From Microbulbifer pacificus (GTDB taxonomy: Bacteria > Pseudomonadota > Gammaproteobacteria > Pseudomonadales > Cellvibrionaceae): DNA of 64,000 nucleotides. The stretch's first letter is position 1, and each line of letters opens with the position of its first letter. Position numbers and translations under genes: made by a program. The stretch spans positions 2,162,001 through 2,226,000 of the forward strand of contig NZ_CP137555.1 in NCBI RefSeq assembly GCF_033723955.1, written 5' to 3'. Shown one piece after another: positions 1 to 8,665 of this stretch. The notes under the pieces are model-generated. The model did not search any database, had not been told where the DNA came from, and saw only the letters and a list, made by a program, of their open reading frames with translations.

Positions 1-1
1 C

Positions 2-775
2 AACGCCGCCTCCCGCCGCTCCGTGCGCCTCGGCCGCGAATTCAATGCCGATGTCGCCAAACGCCAGCACCAGGAAATGCTCGACGCCTACAAACACGCC
101 GGCGTCACCACCCACCTGCTGCCCGCCGACGCCAACCTCCCCTACCAGCTCTACGCCCGCGACAGCAGCGTCATGACACCCTGGGGCCCCATCGTCACCC
201 AGATGTACTCCCCCTGGCGCCGCGGCGAATGGGTCGACGTGATCAAGACCTACCAAAAACTGGATATCCCGGTGTACGACATCATCACCGCCGGCAGCCT
301 CGAAGGCGGCGACTTCATGGTGCTGGAACCGGGCGTCATCCTGTGCGGCTACAGCGGCGAACGCACCTCACCGCAGGGCTTCAACCAGATGAAAAGCTGG
401 ATCGAAAAAGAAGGCTGGGAAGTGAAGGGCTACCAGTTCGACCCCTACTTTCTGCACCTCGATGTGCTGGTGGCCGCGCTCGCGGACAAATTAGTAGCCG
501 TGTGTGTGGACGCGGTGGAGCCGGAGCTGGTGCAGTGGTTCAAGGCCCGCAACTTCGAGATCATCGACATCTCCTACCCGCAGGTGATGGAGCTGGGCGT
601 GAACGTGGTGGCGCTCGGCAACGACCGCGTGATGCTGCCGTCCGACAATACCGAGCTGAAGGAAAAGTGCCGTGCGCGCGGACTGGAAGTGATCGACCCG
701 GATATTTCCATGATCACCGCCGGTGGCGGCGGCGTGCACTGCATGTGCCAGCCGCTCGCGCGCAAGCCGGCGTAA
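2..775 (+). CDS. Dimethylarginine dimethylaminohydrolase / amidinotransferase-family enzyme (5' truncated)
   Basis: The reading frame is open from base 2, so the N-terminus lies outside the window; the internal GTG at 23 need not be the start. The visible 257 residues fit the guanidino-group-modifying superfamily (arginine deiminase, DDAH, amidinotransferase): an RDSS segment early on, an EGGDF motif near the middle, a FLHLD segment carrying the expected catalytic His, and a C-terminal GGGGVHCMCQPL with the nucleophilic Cys. Family members hydrolyse or transfer the amidino group of arginine derivatives. Which substrate is used cannot be read from the sequence. It is followed by a strong terminator. 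Superfamily is confident; the DDAH-like label is tentative. Confidence 0.8.
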   Translation, partial: NAASRRSVRLGREFNADVAKRQHQEMLDAYKHAGVTTHLLPADANLPYQLYARDSSVMTPWGPIVTQMYSPWRRGEWVDVIKTYQKLDIPVYDIITAGSLEGGDFMVLEPGVILCGYSGERTSPQGFNQMKSWIEKEGWEVKGYQFDPYFLHLDVLVAALADKLVAVCVDAVEPELVQWFKARNFEIIDISYPQVMELGVNVVALGNDRVMLPSDNTELKEKCRARGLEVIDPDISMITAGGGGVHCMCQPLARKPA

Positions 776-788
776 GCTGCACAGAAAT

Positions 789-820
789 AAAAAAGGGGCT
801 GCCATTGGCAGCCCTTTTTT
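789..820. terminator. Bidirectional intrinsic terminator
   Basis: An 8-bp GC-rich stem (GGGCTGCC / GGCAGCCC, loop ATT) is flanked by an A tract on the left and six T on the right. It sits between the converging amidinotransferase gene and the minus-strand membrane protein gene, so it can end transcripts from both sides. Confidence 0.9.
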
Positions 821-838
821 ATCCGCGGAATCTACCGG

Positions 839-1240
839 TTATTTCCCCTGCGCCCGCAGCAGGCCGGAACCGGCGATGCCACCGGCCGCGCACGCCAGAA
901 TTATCACCAGCGGCGTAAGGGTTCCCAGTGCCAGCGCGCCGATCCCCAGGCCGCGCATCGGCAACAGGATCAGCAGCAGGATACCGGCGGGAATCAGCGA
1001 CAGCAGGAAACCACGCGTCAGCCAGCTCTTCTGCCACGGCAGCATAAAAATCAGGCCGCAGATACCGCCCCACACCACCCGCTGATACACATAGGTACTG
1101 GAAAGATAGGGGGCGATATCCACGTGCAGGAAACGGCTGAAACCGTAGTGCCCCATCGCCCACAGCGCGAGCGCATACCCCAGCCCGGCGAAACAGCCGG
1201 CGGCAAAACAGAAGGACAGGTCTCTCAGAAATTCTCGCAC
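839..1240 (-). CDS. Small hypothetical membrane protein
   Basis: A 133-residue, strongly hydrophobic protein with about four predicted membrane segments: near residues 8-28, 55-68, 75-93 and 98-120. It ends in a short basic tail. The start is GTG, chosen because a perfect GGAGGT ribosome binding site lies 7-8 bases upstream, which supports a real, translated gene. I do not recognise the family. It lies downstream of purK on the same strand, but the purK terminator separates the two, so it probably has its own promoter in the 1241-1386 stretch. Confidence 0.65.
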   Translation of the reverse strand: MREFLRDLSFCFAAGCFAGLGYALALWAMGHYGFSRFLHVDIAPYLSSTYVYQRVVWGGICGLIFMLPWQKSWLTRGFLLSLIPAGILLLILLPMRGLGIGALALGTLTPLVIILACAAGGIAGSGLLRAQGK

Positions 1241-1386
1241 TTGCTACCTCCACAAATGGTGTCCGCGAAAACGCTATTTTTTTATTCGGGAACGTTTGGC
1301 AGAGGAGTATGCCAGAAGCACAGGATCGAATCGCAAACCCGTGTTCACTTTTGCTGTCCGCTGTGGACCGGCGTAAGTGCAGAAAG

Positions 1387-1434
1387 AAAAAACGCACCGC
1401 CCGGGGTGGCAAGGAAAAGTCCGGGGCGATGCGT
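1387..1434 (-). terminator. purK terminator
   Basis: Read on the minus strand, an 11-bp stem (ACGCATCGCCC with GGGCGGTGCGT, one G-T wobble) closes a 21-base loop and is followed directly by a run of T. It starts about 25 bases past the purK stop, as expected for an intrinsic terminator of the purEK transcript. Confidence 0.8.
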
Positions 1435-1458
1435 TCAGAAAGGGATAACGACTTAGGT

Positions 1459-2580
1459 TCAGGCGGGACGTTTGGTTTCGCCGTAGAGTTCTTCCAGCAT
1501 GCTGTCGATGCGTGTGGCCAGCGCTTCCTGGGAATCATCCAGCAGGATCACATGGCCCATCTTGCGGCCGGGGCGCAGCTCCTTGCCGTAAGACCAGACA
1601 CCTTCGTTCTGCAGCGCCGGCTTTTTGTCCACGCCCAGCATGTTGATCATGACCGCCGGGCGCGCCGCTGCGGTATCACCCAGTTCCATGCCGAGGATGG
1701 CGCGTACGTGATTGGCAAACTGGCTGGTCTTGGCTCCAGCTAAAGTCCAGTGACCGCTGTTGTGCACCCGCGGTGCCAGCTCGTTGATCAGCAGGCCGTC
1801 GTCGCTAACGAAACACTCCATCGCCAGTACGCCCACGTAGTCCCAGGCATTCATCAGGGTGGCGAGATAAGTTTCGGCGGTGTGCTGCAGCTCTTCACTC
1901 ACGTGCGGCGCCGGTGCGGTGGAAACCAGCAGGGTGCCGTTGTAGTGGTCGTTTTCCGCCAGCGGGTAGGTCACGACTTTGCCGTCCGCGGTGCGCGCGC
2001 CGATCAGGGATACCTCGCGGGAAAAGTGGATGCCCTTCTCCACCACGTATTCCGACGCGGGCACGTCGTTGGCGATGGCGGCGAGGTCCGCATCGCTGTT
2101 CACGCGCCACTGGTTCTTGCCGTCGTAGCCGTGCTCACAGCTCTTGATGAACGACGGGTAGCCCAGCTGCTTCACCGCCGCGCAGATCTCGTCGTAGTTG
2201 TTTGCCGGCAGGAACGGCGCTACCGGCAGGCCGGCGGCGGTAATCGCGGTTTTCTCGCGCAGGCGGTGCTGGGTTTTCTCGAACGCATCCGGGCGCGGGT
2301 ACACGGGGCAGAATTTTTCCAGCGCGCGCAGCAATTCGGCGGATACGCCTTCGCGTTCGGCGGTGATCACTTTGGGCTCGCCCATGGCGCGGTACAGAGA
2401 TTCGATATCCGCGTCGTCGGTGATCTGCACGATGGTGCCGAGGCCTTCCACACAGGTGGTGTTCTCACCGCCCTCGGCGAGGAAACTGAACTCGATGCCC
2501 AGCGGGCGCGCTTCCTGGGCCATCATCTGCGCCAGCTGGCCGCAGCCGACAATGCCTACTCGTCTGACTGTCATTTCCAC
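1459..2580 (-). CDS. purK: 5-(carboxyamino)imidazole ribonucleotide synthase
   Basis: PurK uses ATP and bicarbonate to carboxylate aminoimidazole ribonucleotide to N5-CAIR in de novo purine synthesis. The 373-residue length is normal. Residues 8-23 form the N-terminal dinucleotide-type fold (GIVGCGQLAQMM); an ATP-grasp core follows (EKGIHFSREVSLIGAR), with the family signature NELAPRVHNSGHWT near residue 270. It lies 43 bases downstream of purE on the same strand, so the two form a purE-purK operon whose products act in succession. Confidence 0.97.
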   Translation of the reverse strand: MEMTVRRVGIVGCGQLAQMMAQEARPLGIEFSFLAEGGENTTCVEGLGTIVQITDDADIESLYRAMGEPKVITAEREGVSAELLRALEKFCPVYPRPDAFEKTQHRLREKTAITAAGLPVAPFLPANNYDEICAAVKQLGYPSFIKSCEHGYDGKNQWRVNSDADLAAIANDVPASEYVVEKGIHFSREVSLIGARTADGKVVTYPLAENDHYNGTLLVSTAPAPHVSEELQHTAETYLATLMNAWDYVGVLAMECFVSDDGLLINELAPRVHNSGHWTLAGAKTSQFANHVRAILGMELGDTAAARPAVMINMLGVDKKPALQNEGVWSYGKELRPGRKMGHVILLDDSQEALATRIDSMLEELYGETKRPA

Positions 2581-2623
2581 ACCTCTACAAACTCTTCAAA
2601 TCTCTGCCCGGTCACTATCGGGC

Positions 2624-3115
2624 TTATTCCACTTCGAACGGCACGCCGGCGCTCTGGTTTTCGCGCCACTGGATCAGGCGCTGCTGCAGTTCCGGGTCGG
2701 ACAGGGACAGCATCTGCGCTGCCATCAGGCCCGCGTTGTAGGCACCGGAAGCACCTACTGCCTGGGTGGCCACGGCCACACCTTTCGGCATCTGCACGAT
2801 GGACAGCAGGCTGTCCATGCCGGTCATGAATTTGCTCTCCACCGGCACGCCGATCACCGGCAGCGGGGTCATCGCCGCGATCATGCCCGGCAAGTGCGCG
2901 GAACCGCCGGCACCGGCAATGATCACCTTAGTGCCGCGCTCGTGAGCGGTAGTGGCGAACTCCACCATGCGCTGCGGGGTGCGATGCGCGGAAACTACCG
3001 CGGTGGCAAAGGGGACTCCCAGTTCGGTGAGGGGTTTGGTCGCCATTTGCATGGTCGGCCAGTCGGATTGGGACCCCATCACGATGGTGACTGTTTCGAA
3101 GGGAATCTGTTTCAC
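2624..3115 (-). CDS. purE: N5-carboxyaminoimidazole ribonucleotide mutase
   Basis: PurE (class I) converts N5-CAIR made by PurK into CAIR. The 163 residues match the usual size. The class I motifs are visible: [10 protein letters not shown] near residue 13, SAHRTP in the middle, and the glycine-rich [10 protein letters not shown] / PLPVIGVPV segment. It is the first gene of the purE-purK pair. I found no convincing PurR-type operator upstream, so regulation is not evident. Confidence 0.97.
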   Translation of the reverse strand: MKQIPFETVTIVMGSQSDWPTMQMATKPLTELGVPFATAVVSAHRTPQRMVEFATTAHERGTKVIIAGAGGSAHLPGMIAAMTPLPVIGVPVESKFMTGMDSLLSIVQMPKGVAVATQAVGASGAYNAGLMAAQMLSLSDPELQQRLIQWRENQSAGVPFEVE

Positions 3116-3505
3116 TTGCGCTTAACTCCAATGGTTCACGAGCACCGTGGCGGGAATCGCCACCGACACCAAGGACGGGCCAAGGACAAAATGGGTCTCA
3201 CCACAGCCACACCATTGATAGAGGGTGCCCGACCCGGCCCGAATTAAGGGGCGAGAGGATACCAAAAAACAGCCAGAAAGCACGCCACACGGCGCCCTCA
3301 GGAAGGGTTAGCGACAGCTTTTCGCTATGTCACACGCGATATCCGGCCAGTGCGGACGGATTTCAGCGACCGTAACCGCAAAGATAGTGTGGAGAAGCGG
3401 TCACGACACCTTTGCGTGACCGGCCGGTTATGACTTGGGTGGGATAGGAAGGGACAGGTTTTTCGGCGCCGTTGCCGTTCTGCCAATGCTGTAGGTCTTG
3501 CGCCG
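3116..3505. other. 390-bp non-coding gap upstream of purE
   Basis: No gene is recognisable between purE and aroE. The right half holds an inverted repeat, GGTCACG (3399-3405) and CGTGACC (3415-3421), separated by 9 bases and about 85 bases past the aroE stop. It has no T run. The purE promoter must lie in the left half, but no clear -35/-10 pair stands out. Confidence 0.4.
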
Positions 3506-4336
3506 CTAGACCTGCGACTTGGCGCGCAACCGGGCCCGCAACATCGCCAGCACCGGTGCCACCTGCGGGCGCACCCCGCGCCACAGGTAAAACGCCTCCG
3601 CCGCCTGCCCCACCAGCATGCCCAGACCATCGGCGGTCTCGGCACCCAGCGCGCTCGCCCAGCGCATAAACGGGGTCGGCTCGGCCCCATACACCATGTC
3701 GTAGGCACAACAGCCCGCCCCCACCACCGTCGCGGCGATCTGCGGCCGCTCTCCGGAGAGTCCGGCGGCGCTGGCATTGATGATCAGGTCGAACCCCGCC
3801 GGAATATCTTCGAGACCACTGGCGCTCAGGCTGCCGTAGGCGGAAAAGTCCTGCGCCAGCTGCAGCGCTTTCGACGCGGTGCGGTTGGCGATATGCAGCC
3901 GAGCAGGCTGTTCGTGCAACAGCGGCAACAGGGTGCCGCGGGTGGCGCCACCGGCACCCAGCACCAACAGCTTCTTGCCCTTTATGCTCCAACCCAGATG
4001 GTTGCGGATATCCGATACCAGGCCCGGGCCATCGGTATTGTCCCCCAGCAGCGAGCCATCCTGCTGCAGTGCCAGTGTATTCACCGCCCCCGCGGTACGC
4101 GCGCGCTCGGTCAACTCATCGGCGTAATCAAATGCATCCAGCTTGAACGGCGCGGTGATGTTCAAGCCCTTTGCGCCCGCGGAAAAAAATTCATCCGCTG
4201 CCGCCTTGAAGCCATCCACCTCCGCGAACAGCTTGTCGTATTCCAGATCCTGATGTGTCTCCTGCGCGAACGCCGTGTGAATTTCCGGAGACATGGATTG
4301 TTTGATGGGATTGCCGATGACTGCGTATCTATCCAT
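3506..4336 (-). CDS. aroE: Shikimate dehydrogenase
   Basis: AroE reduces 3-dehydroshikimate to shikimate with NADPH in the aromatic amino acid pathway. The 276-residue protein shows the substrate-binding SMSPEIH near residue 14, the catalytic pair Lys65 (TAPFK) and Asp102 (NTDG), and the NADP-binding glycine motif GAGGATRG near residue 127. It belongs to the minus-strand run with hemF, tsaC and dprA, an order often seen in gammaproteobacteria (dprA-tsaC-hemF-aroE). It begins 33 bases after the NTF2-like gene and may be cotranscribed with it. Confidence 0.96.
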   Translation of the reverse strand: MDRYAVIGNPIKQSMSPEIHTAFAQETHQDLEYDKLFAEVDGFKAAADEFFSAGAKGLNITAPFKLDAFDYADELTERARTAGAVNTLALQQDGSLLGDNTDGPGLVSDIRNHLGWSIKGKKLLVLGAGGATRGTLLPLLHEQPARLHIANRTASKALQLAQDFSAYGSLSASGLEDIPAGFDLIINASAAGLSGERPQIAATVVGAGCCAYDMVYGAEPTPFMRWASALGAETADGLGMLVGQAAEAFYLWRGVRPQVAPVLAMLRARLRAKSQV

Positions 4337-4369
4337 GACGATATTTCGCTGATTGATAAATTATCTTGG

Positions 4370-4801
4370 TTACTGCTGACGCAGCGCATTTTTCAGCTGC
4401 ACGGTTTCATTCACACCGATCAAACCATCAATTTTCAGTTTGCCCGCGTACTCGCACACCATATAGCGGGTGATCGCACTGTATACCTGTTTCGGCTTTT
4501 CGCCACTGGTATCCAGTAGCACCCAGTTCAGGGTGGCGAGGCTGGTGTTTTCATTCAGCTCGATGACATCGGTTACCGCACCGACGATCTGGTTTACCCC
4601 GAGTTTTTTATACTGCTTCAACAGCTTTTTTACCCGGCCAATAAAATACTCGCGGCTGAGCTCTGATTTTTTGCCGTTGGAAAAATAGTAATGAATGGGG
4701 AAGCGATAGAAGTCCGCGATCTGTTCGGCATCGCGCGCTTCGAACAGGCGGCGGTATTCGAGGAACAGTTTGTTGATGTCTTCCAGACGAGCCTTGTGCA
4801 T
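4370..4801 (-). CDS. NTF2-like / SnoaL-fold hypothetical protein
   Basis: A 143-residue soluble protein with no signal peptide. The start of the helix-rich N-terminus (LFLEYRRLFEARDAEQIADFY), a PIHYYF strand, the central ALTDVIEL-like strands and the final R-Y-MVCEYAGKLKIDGL pattern are typical of the cone-shaped NTF2/SnoaL fold, which hosts small-molecule enzymes and binding proteins. No function can be assigned. It lies between hemF and aroE. A large nested palindrome (4854-4963) separates it from hemF, so it may start a new transcript. Confidence 0.6.
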   Translation of the reverse strand: MHKARLEDINKLFLEYRRLFEARDAEQIADFYRFPIHYYFSNGKKSELSREYFIGRVKKLLKQYKKLGVNQIVGAVTDVIELNENTSLATLNWVLLDTSGEKPKQVYSAITRYMVCEYAGKLKIDGLIGVNETVQLKNALRQQ

Positions 4802-4853
4802 GGCGATTTCCTTTTAGACAAATACCATCGAAATTTCCGAGAAGGTGTCGATG

Positions 4854-4947
4854 CCGTGTTTGTCTTTGCGAGACCTTCCGCGAGAGGGACCTCGCGGAAG
4901 AGCCCCCATGGATGGGTTTACGGCGTGTCTCGCAAAGGCAAACACGG
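4854..4947. repeat. Nested palindromic repeat, copy 1
   Basis: Outer 21-base arms at 4854-4874 and 4927-4947 are complementary except for one position. Inside lies a perfect 10-bp hairpin (4875-4884 with 4891-4900) with loop AGGGAC, then a single-stranded core CCATGGATGGGTTTACGGCG. The same plan (outer stem, inner hairpin with AGGGAY-like loop, GGATG..TTTAC core) is found at 11814-11924 and 14307-14418. It lies between hemF and the NTF2-like gene. Function is unknown. Confidence 0.85.
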
Positions 4948-4963
4948 TAGCGGCACCGCTACC
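4946..4963 (-). terminator. Hairpin downstream of hemF
   Basis: A perfect 8-bp stem with a 2-base loop (GGTAGCGG / CCGCTACC) begins 18 bases past the hemF stop and abuts the nested repeat. It is followed on the minus strand by GTGTTTG rather than a T run, so it is at best a weak terminator or a transcript-end stabiliser. Confidence 0.5.
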
Positions 4964-4980
4964 AGAGCAATTAAAAACCT

Positions 4981-5949
<969 letters not shown>

Positions 5950-6516
5950 TCAGCCGGCGCGCACAATCCGTCCGCTGGAGGCATCGCGGATCTCGCTCGG
6001 CGCCGAGCGGCCACCGGTATTGCCGCCACCGACAAAATCCAGCTCATCGCCAAAGTAGCGCAGCACCTGATATTTATGCCGCGCCGGCTGGCAACCAGTG
6101 GGATTGGCGGAGGTGGATACGATAGCACCGCCGAAGGCCCGCGATAATGCCGCGGTAAACGGATGACTGGTGTGACGCAGGGCCACACTGTGATGGACGC
6201 CGGTAACCCAGGTCGGTACCTGGTCGAAATGGGGCACCAGCCAGGTGACCGGTCCCGGCCAGGTGGCATCGATGCGCGCACGCTGGTCGCCGGAGAGGTT
6301 GTGCAGCAGGTCAGAGAAATGTTTCACGTCGCCGGACACCAGAATCAGCCCCTTTTCCAGCGGGCGGTTCTTGAGCCTGAGCAGGCGGGCAACGGCATCC
6401 GGATTAGCGGGATCGCACGCGAGTCCCCACACGGATTCGGTGGGATGGGCGATCACGCCCCCCGCGGCCAGTGCGCGCACGGCGGTCGCCATGGTCAGGC
6501 CGAAACTGTGCAGCAT
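5950..6516 (-). CDS. tsaC: Threonylcarbamoyl-AMP synthase (Sua5/YciO/YrdC family)
   Basis: TsaC makes threonylcarbamoyl-AMP from threonine, bicarbonate and ATP for the t6A37 modification of ANN-decoding tRNAs. The open frame runs 57 codons further upstream, but that extension is unlike the family. Starting at the ATG at 6516 gives 188 residues, the size of short TsaC proteins. Motifs are IAHPTESVWGLACDP near the start, the LKNRPLEKGLILV loop, and STSANPTG near residue 134. No clear ribosome binding site supports either start, so the start is uncertain. Placement next to hemF and dprA is typical. Confidence 0.92.
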   Translation of the reverse strand: MLHSFGLTMATAVRALAAGGVIAHPTESVWGLACDPANPDAVARLLRLKNRPLEKGLILVSGDVKHFSDLLHNLSGDQRARIDATWPGPVTWLVPHFDQVPTWVTGVHHSVALRHTSHPFTAALSRAFGGAIVSTSANPTGCQPARHKYQVLRYFGDELDFVGGGNTGGRSAPSEIRDASSGRIVRAG

Positions 6517-6809
6517 GGGGCGCTGGTTTATTGGGGAATGGTTTTCTGACAAGGGTCGGGACTCTTTCGGGTCTTGCGCTGCTGCAAAGGTTGCGACACC
6601 GCGGCTCACAGGGGAGCGCCGCAATTTATCGGATAGTACCAGCCTAGACAAGGCTGGCCGGGGAAGCGTGCCGGTTCGCGCCACCACGCGTGCGGTTCAC
6701 AGCCTGCCAGCCACTCGGTGCTATCCACCGCATTCCCGCGCGCGTCTGCTGACCCGACTTTCCAGCTGTGGGATACTGCGGCAAGTTTTTGTGGCAACAG
6801 ATTTACCCC

Positions 6810-7466
6810 ATGTCAGTACCCTTCCTGCACACCAGCCGAATACTCCTGAAACAACAGGGTTTGGGTGGACCGCTGCTGCTATTTGCCGCGGTGTTGTGCT
6901 GCTGGCTGCTGGCGCCGGTGCTGTCGCCGCTACTGGAATACGACCGCGCCGCGATTGGCGGCGGAGAGATCTGGCGGCTGCTGAGCGGTCACCTGCCACA
7001 CACCAACCTGCAGCATTTGCTTTTGAACAGCGCGGGCCTGTTGCTGTTGTGGATTCTGCACGGTCCCCACTACCGCATGGGCAACTTTGTCTCCAGTACC
7101 GCGGTGGTGGCGCTGGGCACCGGCCTGGGTCTGCTGCTGTTCTCACCGCAGACCGATGTGTACCTCGGACTCTCCGGGGTGCTGCACGGATTGATCATCT
7201 GGGGAGGCTGCCTGGATATCCGCGCGCGCTGGCTCACCGGTTACCCGCTGGTGGCGGGAACCTGGATCAAGGTGGGGCTGGAGCAGTACTACGGTGCCAG
7301 TGATGCCACCGCGCAGTTGATCGATGCGGCGGTGGCGGTGGACGGCCACCTGTGGGGCTCGGTGAGCGGAACAGTGCTGGGCCTGGTGGCGCTGGTGCGG
7401 CCAGCTAGCCCGGCAAAGGGCACGAGCGACAAAGCCGCTCAGCCCTCACCATCTCAACCTTCGTAA
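6810..7466 (+). CDS. rrtA: Rhombosortase (rhomboid-family GlyGly-CTERM protease)
   Basis: This is a polytopic membrane protein with about six membrane helices and rhomboid catalytic features: the Ser in GLSGVLHG (Ser122 from the chosen start), the His in DGHLWG (His180), and HTNLQHLLLN near residue 64. The short size (218 residues) and motif style match rhombosortases, which cleave the GlyGly-CTERM tail of exported proteins at the inner membrane, usually in cells with type II secretion. The ATG at 6810 was chosen over an in-frame GTG at 6768; neither has a clear Shine-Dalgarno. No GlyGly-CTERM protein is present in the window, so its substrates lie elsewhere. It overlaps the convergent dehydrogenase gene by 13 bases. 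Confidence 0.8.
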   Translation: MSVPFLHTSRILLKQQGLGGPLLLFAAVLCCWLLAPVLSPLLEYDRAAIGGGEIWRLLSGHLPHTNLQHLLLNSAGLLLLWILHGPHYRMGNFVSSTAVVALGTGLGLLLFSPQTDVYLGLSGVLHGLIIWGGCLDIRARWLTGYPLVAGTWIKVGLEQYYGASDATAQLIDAAVAVDGHLWGSVSGTVLGLVALVRPASPAKGTSDKAAQPSPSQPS

Positions 7467-8596
7467 CTGACCCGGTAAATGGCGCCGGCGTAGTCGTCAG
7501 ATACCAGCAGCGCGCCGTCGGGCATTACCAGCACATCCACCGGTCGCCCCCAGTTTTCCTCTTCCTGCAGCCAGCCGTCGATAAACGGCTGGTAGGTGGT
7601 AGCCTCCCCCCTGTCATTCAGGGTGACCATGCTTACCCGATAGCCGATCTTCTTGCTGCGATTCCAGGAACCGTGTTCGGCGATAAACACCTGGTTTTTA
7701 AACGCCGACGGGAATTGGCTGCCGGTGTAGAACTTCACACCCAGCGGCGCCACGTGCGGTCCCAGCTGCTGTACCGGCGGTACGTAGGCGCTGCACTGCT
7801 TGCCCTCGCCGAATTCAGGATCAATGACATCGCCCGCATGGCAGAAGGGGTAGCCAAAGTGCTTGCCCGCGACCGGCGCGGTGTTGAGTTCGCACGGTGG
7901 CGTCTCGTCCCCCAGCAGGTCGCGGCCGTTGTCGGTAAACCACAGGTTTTTGGTCTGCGGATGCCAGGTAAAGCCGACGGTATTGCGCACCCCTTCCGCC
8001 CAGGTCTCGGTCGCAACTACCTTGTCGCCCTCGATTTTCAGGCGCTGGATATTCGCGTAGTCGGGTTCATCGCAGATATTGCACGGCGCGCCGACGGGCA
8101 CGTAGAGCCAGCCGTCGGGGCCGAACGCGATGTACTTCCAGCCGTGGTGTTTGTCGGGAAACTGCTCGGTAATGGTGACCGGCTGCGGCGGGTTGTCGAG
8201 CCGCGACTCGATATCGTCGAAACGCAGGATGCTGGTGACGGCGCTCACATAGAGAGCGCCATCCTTGAACGCGACGCCGGTAGGCAGTTTGAGGCCCTCG
8301 GCAATGACCTTCACTTCGTCCGCCTTCTGGTCGCCGTCCTTGTCCAGCACCGCGTAGACCTTGCCCTCGCGCATGGATCCCACGAACAGGGTGCCCTTGT
8401 CTCCGCGCACCATGTGGCGCGCATTGGGCACATCCCTGCTGTAGACCTCGATCTTGAAGCCGTCCGGCAGGCGCAGTTTGTCGAGGTGGATCTCGCGGGG
8501 TTCGGCGCGTGCGCCGGTGGCGAGGGCCAGCGCCAGCACGCTGGCGATGGCGGCGACCGGGCGCCGTGGAGACGCGAGGTGTTTGAACAGCCCCAT
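7454..8596 (-). CDS. Secreted sorbosone dehydrogenase-like / PQQ-type six-bladed beta-propeller protein
   Basis: The 380-residue protein starts with a signal peptide (basic start, hydrophobic stretch around residues 14-28, ATGARA cleavage region). The mature part is a beta-propeller of the soluble glucose/sorbosone dehydrogenase class: RLPDGFKIEVYS, GWKYIAFGPDGWLYVPVGAPCN, FTDNGRDLLGDETPPCELN, FIAEHGSWNRS and a final VSDDYAGAIYRVSY. Family members oxidise sugars with PQQ in the periplasm; the true substrate is unknown and some relatives have no proven activity. Four Cys in NICDEP, PPCELN and PFCHAG positions suggest disulfides. It is convergent with the rhombosortase gene but ends without a GlyGly-CTERM tail. 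Confidence 0.82.
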   Translation of the reverse strand: MGLFKHLASPRRPVAAIASVLALALATGARAEPREIHLDKLRLPDGFKIEVYSRDVPNARHMVRGDKGTLFVGSMREGKVYAVLDKDGDQKADEVKVIAEGLKLPTGVAFKDGALYVSAVTSILRFDDIESRLDNPPQPVTITEQFPDKHHGWKYIAFGPDGWLYVPVGAPCNICDEPDYANIQRLKIEGDKVVATETWAEGVRNTVGFTWHPQTKNLWFTDNGRDLLGDETPPCELNTAPVAGKHFGYPFCHAGDVIDPEFGEGKQCSAYVPPVQQLGPHVAPLGVKFYTGSQFPSAFKNQVFIAEHGSWNRSKKIGYRVSMVTLNDRGEATTYQPFIDGWLQEEENWGRPVDVLVMPDGALLVSDDYAGAIYRVSYEG

Positions 8597-8665
8597 GGAT
8601 GGACACTCCCTGAAAATGACAGGTGTGACCCTAGCGGCTTTTTTGTCTTGCGGCCAGTGGCCAGG

